From the NCBI GenBank assembly GCA_021209875.1, contig JAGYVD010000010.1, forward strand, positions 1,240,001-1,304,000: a DNA stretch of 64,000 nt, in the 5' to 3' direction. The notes under the pieces were generated by a model. That model was not told the DNA's origin, made no database searches, and saw only the letters and a list, made by a program, of their open reading frames with translations. Position 1 is the first letter of the stretch; every line of letters starts with the position of its first letter. The stretch comes from Rosellinia necatrix. Taxonomy: Eukaryota > Ascomycota > Sordariomycetes > Xylariales > Xylariaceae. Positions 9,776 to 21,300 of this stretch are shown in pieces. The position numbers and the translations under genes were made by a program.

Positions 9776-12348
9776 TCACATCTCGTCCCCGCTAAAGTCA
9801 TCGAGGAAGACCTGTCGGAGGAGATTTTTTTTATTGATTTTGCCCATTGCATTCCTTGGAATATGGTCCACAACTCGCAAAACCTGAGGGATTTTGTAGT
9901 TCGCTAGCCGGCCCTTCAGAGCCCGACGCATGTCCATTGATTTCCAGCCTTCAGAACAGATGGTGCGATCGAGGATTACGACTGCGCCGACTTTTTGTCC
10001 CCACTTACCCGATGGCACAGCCAAAACGGCCGTCTCGAGCACCTCTGGCAATGACAAAAGTTCGCGCTCTACTTCTAGCGCAGAAACCTTTTCGCCGCCG
10101 GATTTGATGATGTCTGCGCTTTGGCGTCCTAGAATGAAGTACATAGGGCCACGAGCCCATGCTCCGCTTGTCCCGCTGCCGGCTGGCGTGGGCACGTCTC
10201 GACGCACCGCAACATCTCCTGTCTTGAACCATGGACCCTTGCCGTCATCGGCGGGCAGGAACTCTTTGGCCGTGGCCGTGGGATTACCCCAGTATTCGCG
10301 AAACACGTTGGCGCCCCGCAGCTGTATCTCCCCTGATCGATCGACCGCGTCCGGGGGAATGATCTCGTTCGTGTCAGTATCAAAAAGGCGCACGTCGACG
10401 CCGGGTAGTGGCCAACCGACACTGCCATCCACGCGGTCTGCGAATTCCAGACCACACGATAGTGCCATGCCGACCTCGGTCATGCCATAACGTTCTAACA
10501 GAACATTACCTCGGCTAAGCTCTTTCCAGGCTCGTTTCACTGGTGTTGGCAGGGCGGCAGAGCCTGAAATGGCAACACGCATATGCTCGGGGCTTGCAGC
10601 GACGCGGCTGGCCTCGGCAATTCCAGGAGGCAACGTCTTATGCGTAGATAGAAGCCGCGTGTAGACTGTTGGCACGACGGTGAAAAAGGTTATTTGCTCA
10701 TTGCACATACTGGAGAATTTGTTATCCGACGCTGCACAGCTTGTGCTCCCATTTATATCCGTCGCACCGCTGGGGGGTGGGATCGAGCGAGTGATTTGTG
10801 GGCGGACAACTTCATTCAGGTCGGCAGTTAGCTGGCCGATTCTAGCGGTTTCCTGGGGCGATAAACCTCCAGTCATTTCAGCGGAACTATTGGACCCGGA
10901 TGCCAGACGAACGATGCCATACAGCTCGGCGGCGATCTGGCTGATCCTGGCTGTGTCGGAGGGTGATAGTGTTGTGTCTATGCTCACGGGTGTAGTAGCG
11001 CCCGTGCTGCATGCTTCCGAAACCGTGCGACTTAATGTACTAGGTAAGGACACGTATGGAACTCCTTTCCCAAGAGAGTTTATGATGCTATTTGGGGCAA
11101 CATCCGGCTTCAGAGGGTGGAGAAAAGGATTGGCAAACCTTCGCCAAACGGTATCCGCATTGAATGGGAACAGAAACTCAATGGAGCTTCCAGCGAAGAG
11201 GGGGGTAATTATAGCATTTACCGTGCCGTGGATGTGGTGTAAAGGTAAAATATGCAGCAGTCTATCTCGTGGCGTGTATTTCCATGCCTCAATCAAGGCA
11301 CGGCTCTGCGCTGTGAGGGCAGTTTCCGGTATCAGAACACCTTTCGGTCGTGCCGTCGTGCCCGAGGTATACAACATCATGCCCGCTCCCTCTGTGTCAG
11401 TATCATCGCTAATCGAAACTGTATCGAAGGCACGGTTATTCTGACCGAGTCCAAGGTGCTTGGGTAATTCTACCGCTTGCAGGGAAGGCTCGAAGTTAGG
11501 GTCCGTATTTGGCGAGGGCTCAGGCCAAGGAGCTTTCAGTACCTCTTTCGTTTTCGCAGCAAATTTAGCCGAATGGAGCAGCAGGGACGCCTGAGACTGT
11601 GTGAGAATATACTGGAGCTCGGGAGCCGGAAATGGAGGTGAAAGGGGTAGCGCAATTGCGCGCGCGGCGAGGATGGCGAGGAATGTCACTATTTTGTATG
11701 AGCAAACCGACAAATTGTCTCCACACAGAGGGATATTCTGCGTTGAACAAGTTCCATACCGACATAGTCGTAGCTATTTTCTACGAGGAACGCAATGCGC
11801 TCCCCGCGGAGGTCCGTCTTGCCCGCGGCCGCATATATTTGGTCGCGTGCCCGACAGACGTCCGGGAGCAGCTCGCCATACTTGAATGACCGGCCGGAGA
11901 TACAATGTGCAACGACGGTGGAGTTAGGATCATGCTGTGATATGGCATCAAAGATGGGGAATTTGGGTAGGGCGAGCGTGGAAGCCATTCTGAAGGAACT
12001 GAACGGCGCCGTAGATGCGGTCGCAGGGGAGAGGTGCCGAGGGCATGTGGTGGTGCTTAACCTTGACCGCGGTCTAGCGGTAGAATAAGTAGCGAATGCA
12101 CGGCCGGATGCGGGCCTATGGCTACGACAGGCAGTACGAAAATAGCACGGGGTTGTGGCGACGGACAATGGGTGGAGCAGCGAGTGCTGGGACTGGCAGA
12201 TCGTGGTGGTCGAAGCAGTGAGCGGCGAAGCGTTCGAGGTACGGACGATCAGACGCAGTCTTCCCCCACTAAACAGCCACATTCCGGGGTGGGCTACACA
12301 GGATCGGTGGTTGTCCTCCAGGGGGTTGGAATTTCGACAGCAAGACAC
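9776..12348 (-). CDS. Mitochondrial acyl-/malonyl-CoA synthetase (ACSF3/AAE13-like)
   Basis: An ANL-superfamily adenylating enzyme that activates a carboxylate (malonate in ACSF3-type enzymes) with ATP and CoA. Two exons: 12348-11760 and 11688-9776. The 71-nt intron splits a Val codon and restores SYDYVVTFLAILAARAI. Visible motifs are the P-loop YTSGTTARPKGV (Ala replaces the usual second Gly), YGMTEVGMALS, WFKTGD, FILGRQSADIIKSGGEKVSA and the C-terminal Lys in NAMGKINKKNL. From the first Met it is 833 aa. The Arg/Ser/Thr-rich first 120 residues look like a mitochondrial presequence, and an internal Met at 11988 would give 713 aa. Between FANPFLHP and ITFFTVVPTVY lies an unusual insertion of about 140 residues with an internal duplication. 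Confidence 0.88.
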
Positions 12349-12532
12349 GGGCAGGATAAGGAATTGGAGCCCCGCGGCAAGTGTAGCTTCTCTTAGTCTT
12401 CGTCTACGATAGGGTACGGATAGCGGCTTATCGTCGTCAAGGAGGTAGGGCCTACTAATAGGGCGCTTATAGGTTATAGGGGAGACAAGAGCCTCGAGAT
12501 ATCGAAATTATGGCTGTAACAAGGAAGTGATA

Positions 12533-12589
12533 CGCCAAGTATACAGCCAAGTATACAGCCAAGAACACGGCCAAGAACACGGCCAAGTA
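12533..12589 (+). repeat. 12-bp tandem repeat, about 4.7 units
   Basis: Two units of GCCAAGTATACA are followed by two of GCCAAGAACACG and a partial GCCAAGTAC. The period of 12 keeps one frame open, reading Ala-Lys-Tyr-Thr then Ala-Lys-Asn-Thr. Confidence 0.9.
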
Positions 12590-12626
12590 CCTACTGAGAC
12601 GTCAGGCGAGGGGTGATGTGTACCTA

Positions 12627-12971
12627 TTCATGCCGCCAAGAGTGTTTAGCCTGGCGTGGATTGACCAAACACCGACGGGCTGGCGAATGGGAGAGAAGCA
12701 GCAGAAATTACACACCTGGTCGCATTCGTCGGATCCGTTAGAATGGAGCCCACGGGAGATTCCCGTTGCGTGGATGGTTGGGTCGATCTTGGGGGAACTT
12801 GAAACTGATGTGTATGGTCTGTGCAAGGAGAATAGTTGGGTTACAGTAGGCACGTTGTGTCGTCTAACCTGCCGTATCTATGAAATAAAAGGGCATCACA
12901 TTGCAGTACCCGACCGATGGTTCTTTCCGGATGCCGGCTGGGAACGTGGCTGCTGCACAGGGAATAAATAA
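12627..12971 (+). CDS. Doubtful small ORF downstream of a 12-bp repeat
   Basis: An open frame continues from the 12-bp tandem repeat to a stop at 12971, with the first ATG at about 12630. The predicted protein is about 113 aa, Trp-rich (for example SLAWIDQTP, PLEWSPREIPVAWM), with no domain that I recognise and no signal peptide. It sits upstream of both neighbours. It may be a relic or a chance ORF. Confidence 0.2.
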   Translation, partial: FMPPRVFSLAWIDQTPTGWRMGEKQQKLHTWSHSSDPLEWSPREIPVAWMVGSILGELETDVYGLCKENSWVTVGTLCRLTCRIYEIKGHHIAVPDRWFFPDAGWERGCCTGNK

Positions 12972-13755
12972 GTACTATGTATGCAGCGTAGTGTAGGATC
13001 CTGTTAGAAACTAGGTAGCTATTTTTAGTAAAAAGGCCTAAATGAATAAGAGAGTCATCATAACTATGGGAGTTGATTTCAAAAGATTTACACTTTTACG
13101 ATTGACTTACGTAGTATATAGTTATATTAAAAAAGTGTAGGGAACATTAGCCCACCGAAACAAAAAGCATAATACCATAATTTCCAACAGTTCACTCTTC
13201 ATTACTACGCTTTTCATATAGCATAGTTGCGATTTAATCCGAATACCATTAATATTTTGGTATTAGTTTTAGCCCTGGCTAGTCCTGAAATAGCAGTACT
13301 AATTTGCAACCCCGATATTATAGATAAGCCGAATATATTTCACCTGGTCACCCGCTCTGCTAATCAAAGCCCGGCAAACAGGTCCAACCTTTGCCCCTCA
13401 ACCTTGGCGCTCCGTATGTGTACCTAGCCGCCTAATTCAGGTAGGCCTGTACCTAATCCATAGGGCTCACCGTTTGGATCTGATATCTCAACAATCCTTA
13501 GTCAGCAAACCACTATCACCACCACGCCACGCCAACCTTAAGTCGAGTCATTCTGATTGAGGCCACTGCCTAGGTACCTCGGGCTACCTCAGTGATACCA
13601 CCCTGGATAACCCCGCTTTCGGCCTTTCCACTACAACCCCTATCTCTACGGCCGTAAGAGGTGCCCAAGGTAGAGGGCCAAATCCGATCGGAGTACTATT
13701 CCTGGACAATCTCGTCCGGATCTTGAAGCAACGGGGCCACGGGGGGCTGTATTGA

Positions 13756-14516
13756 TTGATGTTGCCCCGAACCGCGGCCGCAGCTGTAGCGCCGGCAGTG
13801 CTGTTCCGGACACCGTTGTCTGCGCCATTTTCCCCGCGACGTCTCCTGTCTGCGATATCGACGACCATGGCTTCCGAGACTCCCATGGAAGACGCTATAC
13901 GGAATAAGGTAGGGTTTCATTTCTTGCGTGCCTTATACTATGCAAGACGTGGTCAATCTAGGGCGTGGACTTGTCGATTGCAAGAATCGAATATGGAATC
14001 CCTGGATTATATAAACGGAACCACGGGCTCGAGAACTAACCCTCGTGATGGCGGGTAGGTTACGGAGGCTCTCAACCCATCGCGCCTAGAAATTTACAAC
14101 GACTCGCATAAACGTATGTCTATAAATCATTCACAATGACCATCTCTCTCTCTCTCTCTCTCTCTCTCTGCCCCATGTCAGTGCCACCAACTTCAACAGA
14201 CTATTCCGTATCCCCTCCCCTCCTCCTCCTTCTACTCCCCATTCTACGTCCCCTCCTAAGCATAGCGCTAATACCATCTTCAGATGCACACCACAAGCCT
14301 ATGCAGGGCAGCGTGTCAAGGGAGACGCACTTCCGCGTCGTGATCACATCAGACGTCTTCCGGGCTAAGATGCAGCCCGCGCGCCACCGCCTCGTGTACG
14401 GCCTCCTGCGCGATGAGATGGCCGCCGAAGGCGGCATCCACGCCCTGCAACTGCGGACCATGACCCCTGAGGAGGAAGAGCGGCAGAAAGCCAAAGACGA
14501 CGCTAAGGATACGTGA
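13756..14516 (+). CDS. BolA-family protein, probably mitochondrial BOL1-type
   Basis: BolA proteins pair with monothiol glutaredoxins in iron-sulfur cluster trafficking. Three exons were reconstructed: 13756-13908, 14059-14113 and 14284-14516, giving 146 aa. The middle exon is only 55 nt and codes for VTEALNPSRLEIYNDSHK, without which the domain would be broken. The core is SRETHFRVVITSDVF, with the family's conserved His, followed by ARHRLVYGLL and GGIHALQLRTMTPEE. The first 37 residues are Arg/Ala/Ser-rich and lack acidic residues, as in a mitochondrial presequence; a second Met at residue 38 could give a cytosolic form. Intron 2 (14114-14283) carries a long CT microsatellite. Both junctions match GT-AG and keep frame. 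Confidence 0.9.
14143..14169. repeat. CT dinucleotide microsatellite in BolA intron 2
   Basis: About 13 uninterrupted TC units lie between donor (14114) and acceptor (14283), upstream of a further pyrimidine-rich stretch. It may act as part of the polypyrimidine tract. Confidence 0.95.
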
Positions 14517-14983
14517 CAGGTACGCCAGGGCTAAATGAGGGAACTGGACGGACATGTTACTCCAGGGCGCCGTTTTGTAAGGCATGATGTTGTACATAGT
14601 AATAGGTATGTGTTGGGAAGTATTGGGTTTCCTAAATGGTGGGGTGTGGCATTGGAGGCTCACTTCGTCATTAGTTTCCGATTGCTGATACTTGACCCAC
14701 GCATCACCCAGATCCTTCTCTTCTTCAAGTACCATGAGAAACCTCGGGGCCCTTAGTTAGGCCTGAGTCGGGGTTCAAAAACGTCAGGAGGGAAAGAAGT
14801 GTAGCTTGTTTGAATATAATTGATTGACATTTGTCTACGCACTTTTATCAGGCCATATTCCGGGTATCAATCCTGTTAACGACAACAACCAGCCAATATC
14901 CCATGAAGATTAATACCTATAAACTCCATTTTCTGTACAAGTTTGGCCTCCCTGCGGCTCGACGACCAACCCCACGCATTGTA
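14517..14983. other. 3' region between convergent BolA and the 715-aa protein
   Basis: 467 bases containing the two 3' ends. Short ORFs are present in both directions but lack any recognisable content. Confidence 0.5.
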
Positions 14984-17131
14984 TCAGTGTCCTTGTCCTG
15001 ATGTGGGGGTATTGCGGATTGGAGCCGAGCTGGCGATGCTATCCCTTTCTGCCATTCGCCTTTTAATGTGCTTTGCGAGCCGGCGTCGGCGTCTCTCGTC
15101 CGGGTCATCGACAGATTTTGTAGGCTTTGCTTTGCTGATGAATTTTGGAGCGGGGGGGTTTCGGGCGGAACTATTAGACACCTCCGGAACGCTGCTAGCT
15201 ATGTCGTTAGGGTCAGTTCGTGTCCAGGTGGGGATACCTGATGCGGTGCTTAGGGAGGTTCGCTTGGTCCCTTCGGAACGTAGCTCGCTGGCAGCTGTTC
15301 TTTTCTTGTGCATAGTTGATTCGGATACAGATCGTGTTGGGATTTCGCGTTGTGCAAAGCGGGTTTCCAAGCCACCGTGGGAACTATAGGACTGTGCACG
15401 CTGATCGAATATGAGGGGTGGTAGTTCTGGAATGGGGATCGCTGGTGATTTAGACACACCGGCTACTCTCTTCGCTGAATTTTGGGGGGCTTGTATAACC
15501 CCTGATTTTCGTCGTTCTGGGGGAAGATGCGAGGGACTTTGATCCCTCCGAACATTTAGCTCTGCATGGTTATAAGATCGTAGATTTTCACTTGTTCTTT
15601 GGCTAGAAAAGATGCCCAAAGACAACTGCGCAAGGACCAGCTCATTTGGATAGAAATTAAGCACCGACTCTAGGTTTTGGCGTGTTACGACCCGGGACGT
15701 GTATAAGGGGTCGTCGTCAATCTCATTGTACCATTCAATCGCTCTTAGTGCTTTTCGGGGGGGATGTGCTTCGTCACAATTCTTAACATATGGTAGGTAG
15801 CCTTCGACCCAAGCCCTGATGAAATCATCGTATAGAGATGTTCGAATGCGGCGATATTGTAGTTGAATATATATACAAGCCGCCATAAAGTCCTGTAGGG
15901 TACCGTTGTAGCTCGGATAAGTAACCGTATAATGAACAAACGGGGCTTCCCAGCTCCTCGATGATGTATCTGACGGGATAAGATCATGGGAGGCGGGGAT
16001 GGGTGGTGGGAGAGAGTGCATCATATGGGATAGTGAAGTTGAGTGCTGTGCGGGTGACCATGGCCTTGACAACGTAGAGAGATGATGATTTCCAAGAGTA
16101 AAATCGGCGTTATGCACCTGCATTTGGCCGGATATTGCATTTCCGGCCCCTGTCTGACCTGGTCTCTCGATACTTTCGTCATCTCTCGTAGACGGTATGA
16201 TCGATGATGATGTATTGCCCGTGGGCACAGAGCTCTCTGCGCTAAAGTTCTCATCGGAAACTGGTACAGCTTTTGTATAGCCAACATTCGTCTGTAGGTG
16301 AGATGAGGAAGCAACTTGCTTCGGTGCACGATACAGCTCGGGCACGCGATTATATCTATGCTTCTTAGGCTCACGTATTGTTTGCAGACTTGATTTTGTC
16401 AAGACTTTTGTAGAAGCGCCTTGCGTTGGCTGTTCAAGTGTGCATGGCACAACCTGAGCTGAGGGAGGAGTTGCCATCACTGGTAAAGCTGATTTGTTGA
16501 CAGGTTCGGGATTATAGCCAAGAGCAGCTGGCACTTCGACCTCCAGCTCATCTTCGGATCCCTGGCTGCTCCGTGCGAATTCAGGTAGTTTGGAGCGGTT
16601 TGGAGGCGAGGTCGCCAAAGTAGGCCGTGGTGGTGATTCCTCGGGAAGTTGCGACATAAACGATTGACTTGATTCTTCACTTTCAGCCGCCTGAGATTTA
16701 GGCTGGGGCTCGGGGCTCGGTGACCACGGTATTGGCTCCTCGGGGTCGTCGGCATCATTTCTCTCTCCCTCTCCATCATCCTGTCCCATGTGAGGAGATA
16801 TTGATGACTGGCTCCCAGATGGGCCAGGGGGGTTTGTATCAGCCTCGGCATGACTGCTTAGCCCAGGAGCCTTGGGCGGCCCTGGTTCGTGCCTCCGACG
16901 GGTGTGCAGGGCCTTTAACTGATCCAAGACATGAGGCGGTACATTGACAAATCCCTTAGGGCGCCGACTGAGAAAGCTTGCCCATGACTCGGATCGGCTT
17001 AATAGCTCCTTTTGAGCACTGGGGATTTTGACTAGAGCTCGTCGGATTTTGCTGCCACCAAGAATCTCAGTCGGGGAGAAGTCCCGTGTAGATGTAGTAA
17101 TGCCGAATGCTGACTCAAAATTGCTCGTCAT
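14984..17131 (-). CDS. Uncharacterised 715-aa Ser/Pro-rich protein
   Basis: I do not recognise this protein. The first 85 residues look folded (for example ESWASFLSRRPKGFVNVPPH). A long disordered region rich in Ser, Pro, Glu and Gln follows (about 85-385) with acidic patches such as DELEVEVP and an IPWSPSPEP motif. A globular module of about 115 residues comes next (about 390-510), with FVHYTVTYPSYNGTLQDFM, DDFIRAWVEGYLPYV and DDDPLYTSRVVTRQNLE. The tail is basic and Ser-rich and ends in a DDPDERRRRRLAKHIKRRM cluster that could be a nuclear signal. The layout suggests a nuclear scaffold or chromosome-associated factor, but that is only inference. A start-proximal exon upstream of 17131 is possible. 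Its promoter is shared with Fab1. Confidence 0.75.
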   Translation of the reverse strand: MTSNFESAFGITTSTRDFSPTEILGGSKIRRALVKIPSAQKELLSRSESWASFLSRRPKGFVNVPPHVLDQLKALHTRRRHEPGPPKAPGLSSHAEADTNPPGPSGSQSSISPHMGQDDGEGERNDADDPEEPIPWSPSPEPQPKSQAAESEESSQSFMSQLPEESPPRPTLATSPPNRSKLPEFARSSQGSEDELEVEVPAALGYNPEPVNKSALPVMATPPSAQVVPCTLEQPTQGASTKVLTKSSLQTIREPKKHRYNRVPELYRAPKQVASSSHLQTNVGYTKAVPVSDENFSAESSVPTGNTSSSIIPSTRDDESIERPGQTGAGNAISGQMQVHNADFTLGNHHLSTLSRPWSPAQHSTSLSHMMHSLPPPIPASHDLIPSDTSSRSWEAPFVHYTVTYPSYNGTLQDFMAACIYIQLQYRRIRTSLYDDFIRAWVEGYLPYVKNCDEAHPPRKALRAIEWYNEIDDDPLYTSRVVTRQNLESVLNFYPNELVLAQLSLGIFSSQRTSENLRSYNHAELNVRRDQSPSHLPPERRKSGVIQAPQNSAKRVAGVSKSPAIPIPELPPLIFDQRAQSYSSHGGLETRFAQREIPTRSVSESTMHKKRTAASELRSEGTKRTSLSTASGIPTWTRTDPNDIASSVPEVSNSSARNPPAPKFISKAKPTKSVDDPDERRRRRLAKHIKRRMAERDSIASSAPIRNTPTSGQGH

Positions 17132-18345
17132 GTTCAGTGCTCGAAGGAAGAAGGCCTGTGTTTACTTGGGTTTATGTATCACTCTGGTAATTGAGACGCC
17201 GCGCACCATGTCCTGGACGTGACAGCCAAAACCTTGACATGCTCGGCCTATGCGCCGTCGAATCTGGTTGTTTTGTCTGATCGGGATGTTACATAATCGA
17301 GAGAGGGTCGAGTAGGATGTTTGGTAGGTACGAGGTAGTTATGTACTTAGGTAGCTTTAACTGGTTGCATCATAGCAGAAGACGTGACGCGGTTAACCTC
17401 GCCAAAAAGGACCGTCGCGGGGCAGAAAGATGCGAAGTCACGTGCCTTTCTGGCTTTGTTATTGCGCTAAGTCTGGCAGGCTAGGGGTCTTGCATGCACC
17501 CTACCCTAGGTAGGTACGAAGTACACTCTGTATGTAGTGTACACAGGAATGGTCAATCTAGTGTATACATACACCGTGTTAGCCCCACTTAATAAAGCAC
17601 AGTAGGCAGGCAGTTACAGACGATAGTTGCCTGTCTATTTGCTCAATAAAGCGCCAACATCATGTCATGGTACTTCACGGCAATAAATATGGTAGTTACT
17701 AGGTACCCAGTTACCTTTTGATTGCCATCCCCACGCTGCAGATGATGCCAAGGATGGCACTAGCAGTGTACATCCCGACCTATCGCCTCCTTATCATCAA
17801 GCCCATGTACCCCACATATGCGTCACCAATGCTTCTCTAAGAGAGCCGCCATCTTGGAATCTACCTATTAGACTACACCACCTAACCTTACCTCATTCAC
17901 CCCTCTCAGCCCCTTCTGGTTCTCTGACCTATTCCCGGGGGAGAGGAGTCCTTGACGACTCCAACGCCCTTAGTTGTCACCGCTATGTTTGTTCGCACGC
18001 CGCAGCAGGCTCCCCCTGGCTATTAGGTAGATGGTGGTTGCCTGGTTTGTTGCTCCGCTGCTTTGTTCTCTCTGTTTACTCTCTGTCTTCCCAGCTCTGT
18101 CAACGCCTCCGTGACCGCCCCGCGCAAGATTAGAACACCACCCCCACCCCTCTCGATTTGCCGAAGCCGCAGGGACGGCTCGATGTATACTATCCATCAC
18201 TCGCCCTTCTACAGCGAAATTAATATCAATTATGGCCCCGCCGTGCTTATGAAACTAAAGCATCCCCGCCTAGTGTCGCACCTTTCCGTTCCGGCGTCCA
18301 TCTTACGCCCTCGAGTTCACCCGTGAAGCGCACGTAGCGCCAACC
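17132..18345. other. Divergent promoter, 715-aa protein and Fab1
   Basis: 1.2 kb with several TAGGTA/ACCTAC motifs (17320-17350, 17500-17520, 17700) and an imperfect ACACTGTATGTAGTGTACA inverted segment near 17523-17543. Pyrimidine-rich sequence precedes the Fab1 start. No further gene seen. Confidence 0.5.
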
Positions 18346-21300
18346 ATGTCGACAAAGAAATCCATCCTCTCGCCTATGTCTCCCCCCGAGCCTTGCCTCT
18401 ACCGGTGAGAGGTCTCGTCGCCCTTCGACAGCATCTTCCATCGTCGCAGTGCCGCAGGTCGATAAAGAACAGCTCGCTCAAGCACTTGACAAGATCCACA
18501 CCTCGTCCAAGGAAGAGGGCGTGCTTACTACCTTCAACGACCTCGCCCCGCCCCCTGAAGCTGTCGATGCTGTCGAGAATAAAGGTTTTGCTGGGGATTT
18601 AGTCCAGAACGGCCTCAGCGGGTTATACTCCCGATTTAAGGAGGCTGTCGGGGTTAGCGGGAAGGAGAAGGAGAAACATGCGCCAGCAGCAGCGGTAGAT
18701 CCCCCGACCCCAGCCCCTGCGGATTCTACTTCCAGGAAGAACCCAGGCACCGCGCCAGGGCCGCCCAAGAATGGGCCGCCTCCGTTGCCACGGCAAGATG
18801 CCGGGGTCACAGATACAACCTTCAATTCATTAGCCTCGGAGCAGCCTGAGTTCACTGCCGCTACTTCATCAGGAGCTTCAATGGCTGAAGACCAAACACA
18901 ACAATACCAACACCCTAAAGCATCTTCCCACGCAAATATCGCCAGCGAAACATCCTCGAAGTCTGCCTCGTCGAGCCGCCAGAGTATTCCCCATATCATT
19001 AAGTCCACGTCGGCTGTCGCAACAGCAAACGTGAGTAACGTCAGTGTATTTCGGGATGTGTCGCGGCCTTCGTCACCTCGGATCGGAGATGGTTCTACTC
19101 GAAGCAGCCGTAGGATAAGTGTCACTAAGGGAAATGACGGACAATCTGTCACATCCTCCACCCTCAGTGAGCCCATAGATTCGCCACAGGTGGATAAGAC
19201 CTCAGCTTTAAACCGCTCTCGGCGCGACGATACGTATAGCATGGATGGCAGCTTGGATTCACCGATTAGCCCTATCAAAAGCCCAAACACGGCTGCATCG
19301 AAAGTCTCCCTTTCACAGACTGGATCAACTGAGTCAACTTTGAGCACGCAAACAAGACCAACGGCTCGGCCTACGACACGACGGCCAACAGTGATCAACC
19401 GCATTAATCGTTCCCAGGTCTCCGAAAGCCACTCAAGATCTTCATCTTTGTCGCGAGGCACAGCGGAAGCCAGTCCAGTGAACACCTCCGCTCATAACAG
19501 CGTTCACCATGAGTCGTTTAGCCAAGCAAACCGACATCAGCGGATGCCGTCAGGAGATTACAGGATCCCAGGTACAACAGTCGATGAAGGCGCACCGGGA
19601 GCGGTGAGCGCGAAACTTGAGTCAATGCGTAAACTAGTGATGAGTAAACAGTTTTGGATGGCGGATGAAACCTGTAAAGAATGCTTCCTTTGTGGATCCC
19701 CATTTTCGGCTTTTCGCCGCAAGCATCATTGTAGGACTTGCGGCTGTATTTTCGATAGCAGATGCACATCTATCATATCGGGCCAACCGTTCGGTGTGCA
19801 GGGAACCTTACGCGTCTGCAAAACTTGTTTGCGTATTATTCGACAGAGGCAGGATGGGAACATGTCGGACGAGTCCGCTGACGACACAAATCTACCGGCG
19901 CTCTTTCGACCAAATCAACCGAAGATTGCGCTCCCCTCGACCCCAGCGAAGCATGGTCGTGATGAGGCGAGCTCAGAACGGGCGGACGACATCACTGATG
20001 ACAGTAGATCGATGACGACGCCCATGATGGCTATTCCTGGAACAAAGAGGCTTGGCGAGTCATCTAACCGTAACTCCGCGGTTTTAGAATTTGATACCCC
20101 ACAACTTAGTCGACCGAGCTCTTCAAGGTCCCTGCGATCGATTAATTCTGGGCGGCCACAATCTTCTGGTCATAGGCGGCAACTTTCAAAGCACAACCTA
20201 TGGAACCGCTCCAAACCCTCAAGTGGCGAAAGAGCCCCTTTCCGAAAATCAGTCAATGAAGAGGCGACACTAAGACCTGGCCTTCCAGCTTTTCACGACG
20301 ACAATGTTATCGACCCTGATCTAGCTCAGTACATGTCAGATGAGTCAAGCGAGGATGAGCAGATGAGTATTATGGGAACGATAGCCGGGAGCGACCATCA
20401 TTCGGCGAGTATTGACAATGACAAGTCCAACTTCGGCTCGTATTTGGGAGCAAGTCGGAGAGCTCGCAATAAATCACAAGTTGAGAAAAGTGTCAGTGGT
20501 TTCAGTTATACCAGCCGTGGTATGGATGAGTCTTACCCTCGGTCCTCGAGACGGCGAAACTTGAGTACCACAAGTGGGCATCAGATCCATCTGATGCGTT
20601 CCCCACGGCCGAGAACCACAACCATCAAAGGGCCATCTGGGTCGAATGAGACCCTCCCTTACTATGATTCTCCTAGTACTTCTGCAGCTCGTTTGACCCG
20701 AAGCTCTTCTATGAAAGGGGAGAAAGAGCCTCGCCTAGAACTCAACCCTGCGAGCATGATGCATGTTCGCAAGCTCCTACGTCAACTCTTAGTGGATGCC
20801 GAGATTCGGAATGTGGCTGCCTGGGAGAAAGCCTTGATTCCTATTCTTCTCAAATGCACCTCTACCGTAGACCCTGACGTTGACCGAGGGGATGATATTG
20901 ACATCCGTCATTACGTGAAGCTAAAAAAGATTCCTGGTGGCCGGCCGAGCGATACCACATATGTCCCAGGCGTCGTTTTTACCAAAAAACTCGCGCTAAA
21001 GACCATGACCCGACGGATTGCCAACCCACGGGTTGTTATAATATCGTTCCCGATCGAATACCAACGACACCAACATCAATTTATGAGCCTAGAACCAGTC
21101 ATCGCACAAGAAAGAGAGTTTCTTGAACGACTTGTGAATAGGATCATCGCGCTCCGTCCTCAATTGGTGCTCACAGAAAAGAGTGTATCCGGAATTGCAT
21201 TACAACTTCTATCCGACGCGAACATAGCAGTCGCCTATAACGTTAAACCGTCAGCCCTTTCGGCTGTTTCAAGATGCCTAGAAACAGAGATCATTTCATC

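Larger units (their letters stand above)
12349..13755. other. Intergenic, acyl-CoA synthetase to BolA
   Basis: 1.4 kb shared upstream region of two divergent genes. It contains a 12-bp tandem repeat (12533-12589) that runs in frame into an open stretch ending at 12971. The DNA from 13000 to 13350 is very AT-rich. Confidence 0.5.

Noticed and set aside
10680..11444. 254-aa plus-strand ORF opposite the acyl-CoA synthetase
   Set aside because: No motifs; lies wholly opposite a confirmed coding exon.
18478..19485. 335-aa minus-strand ORF opposite the Fab1 N-terminus
   Set aside because: Opposite the disordered Ser-rich part of Fab1; no recognisable domain.
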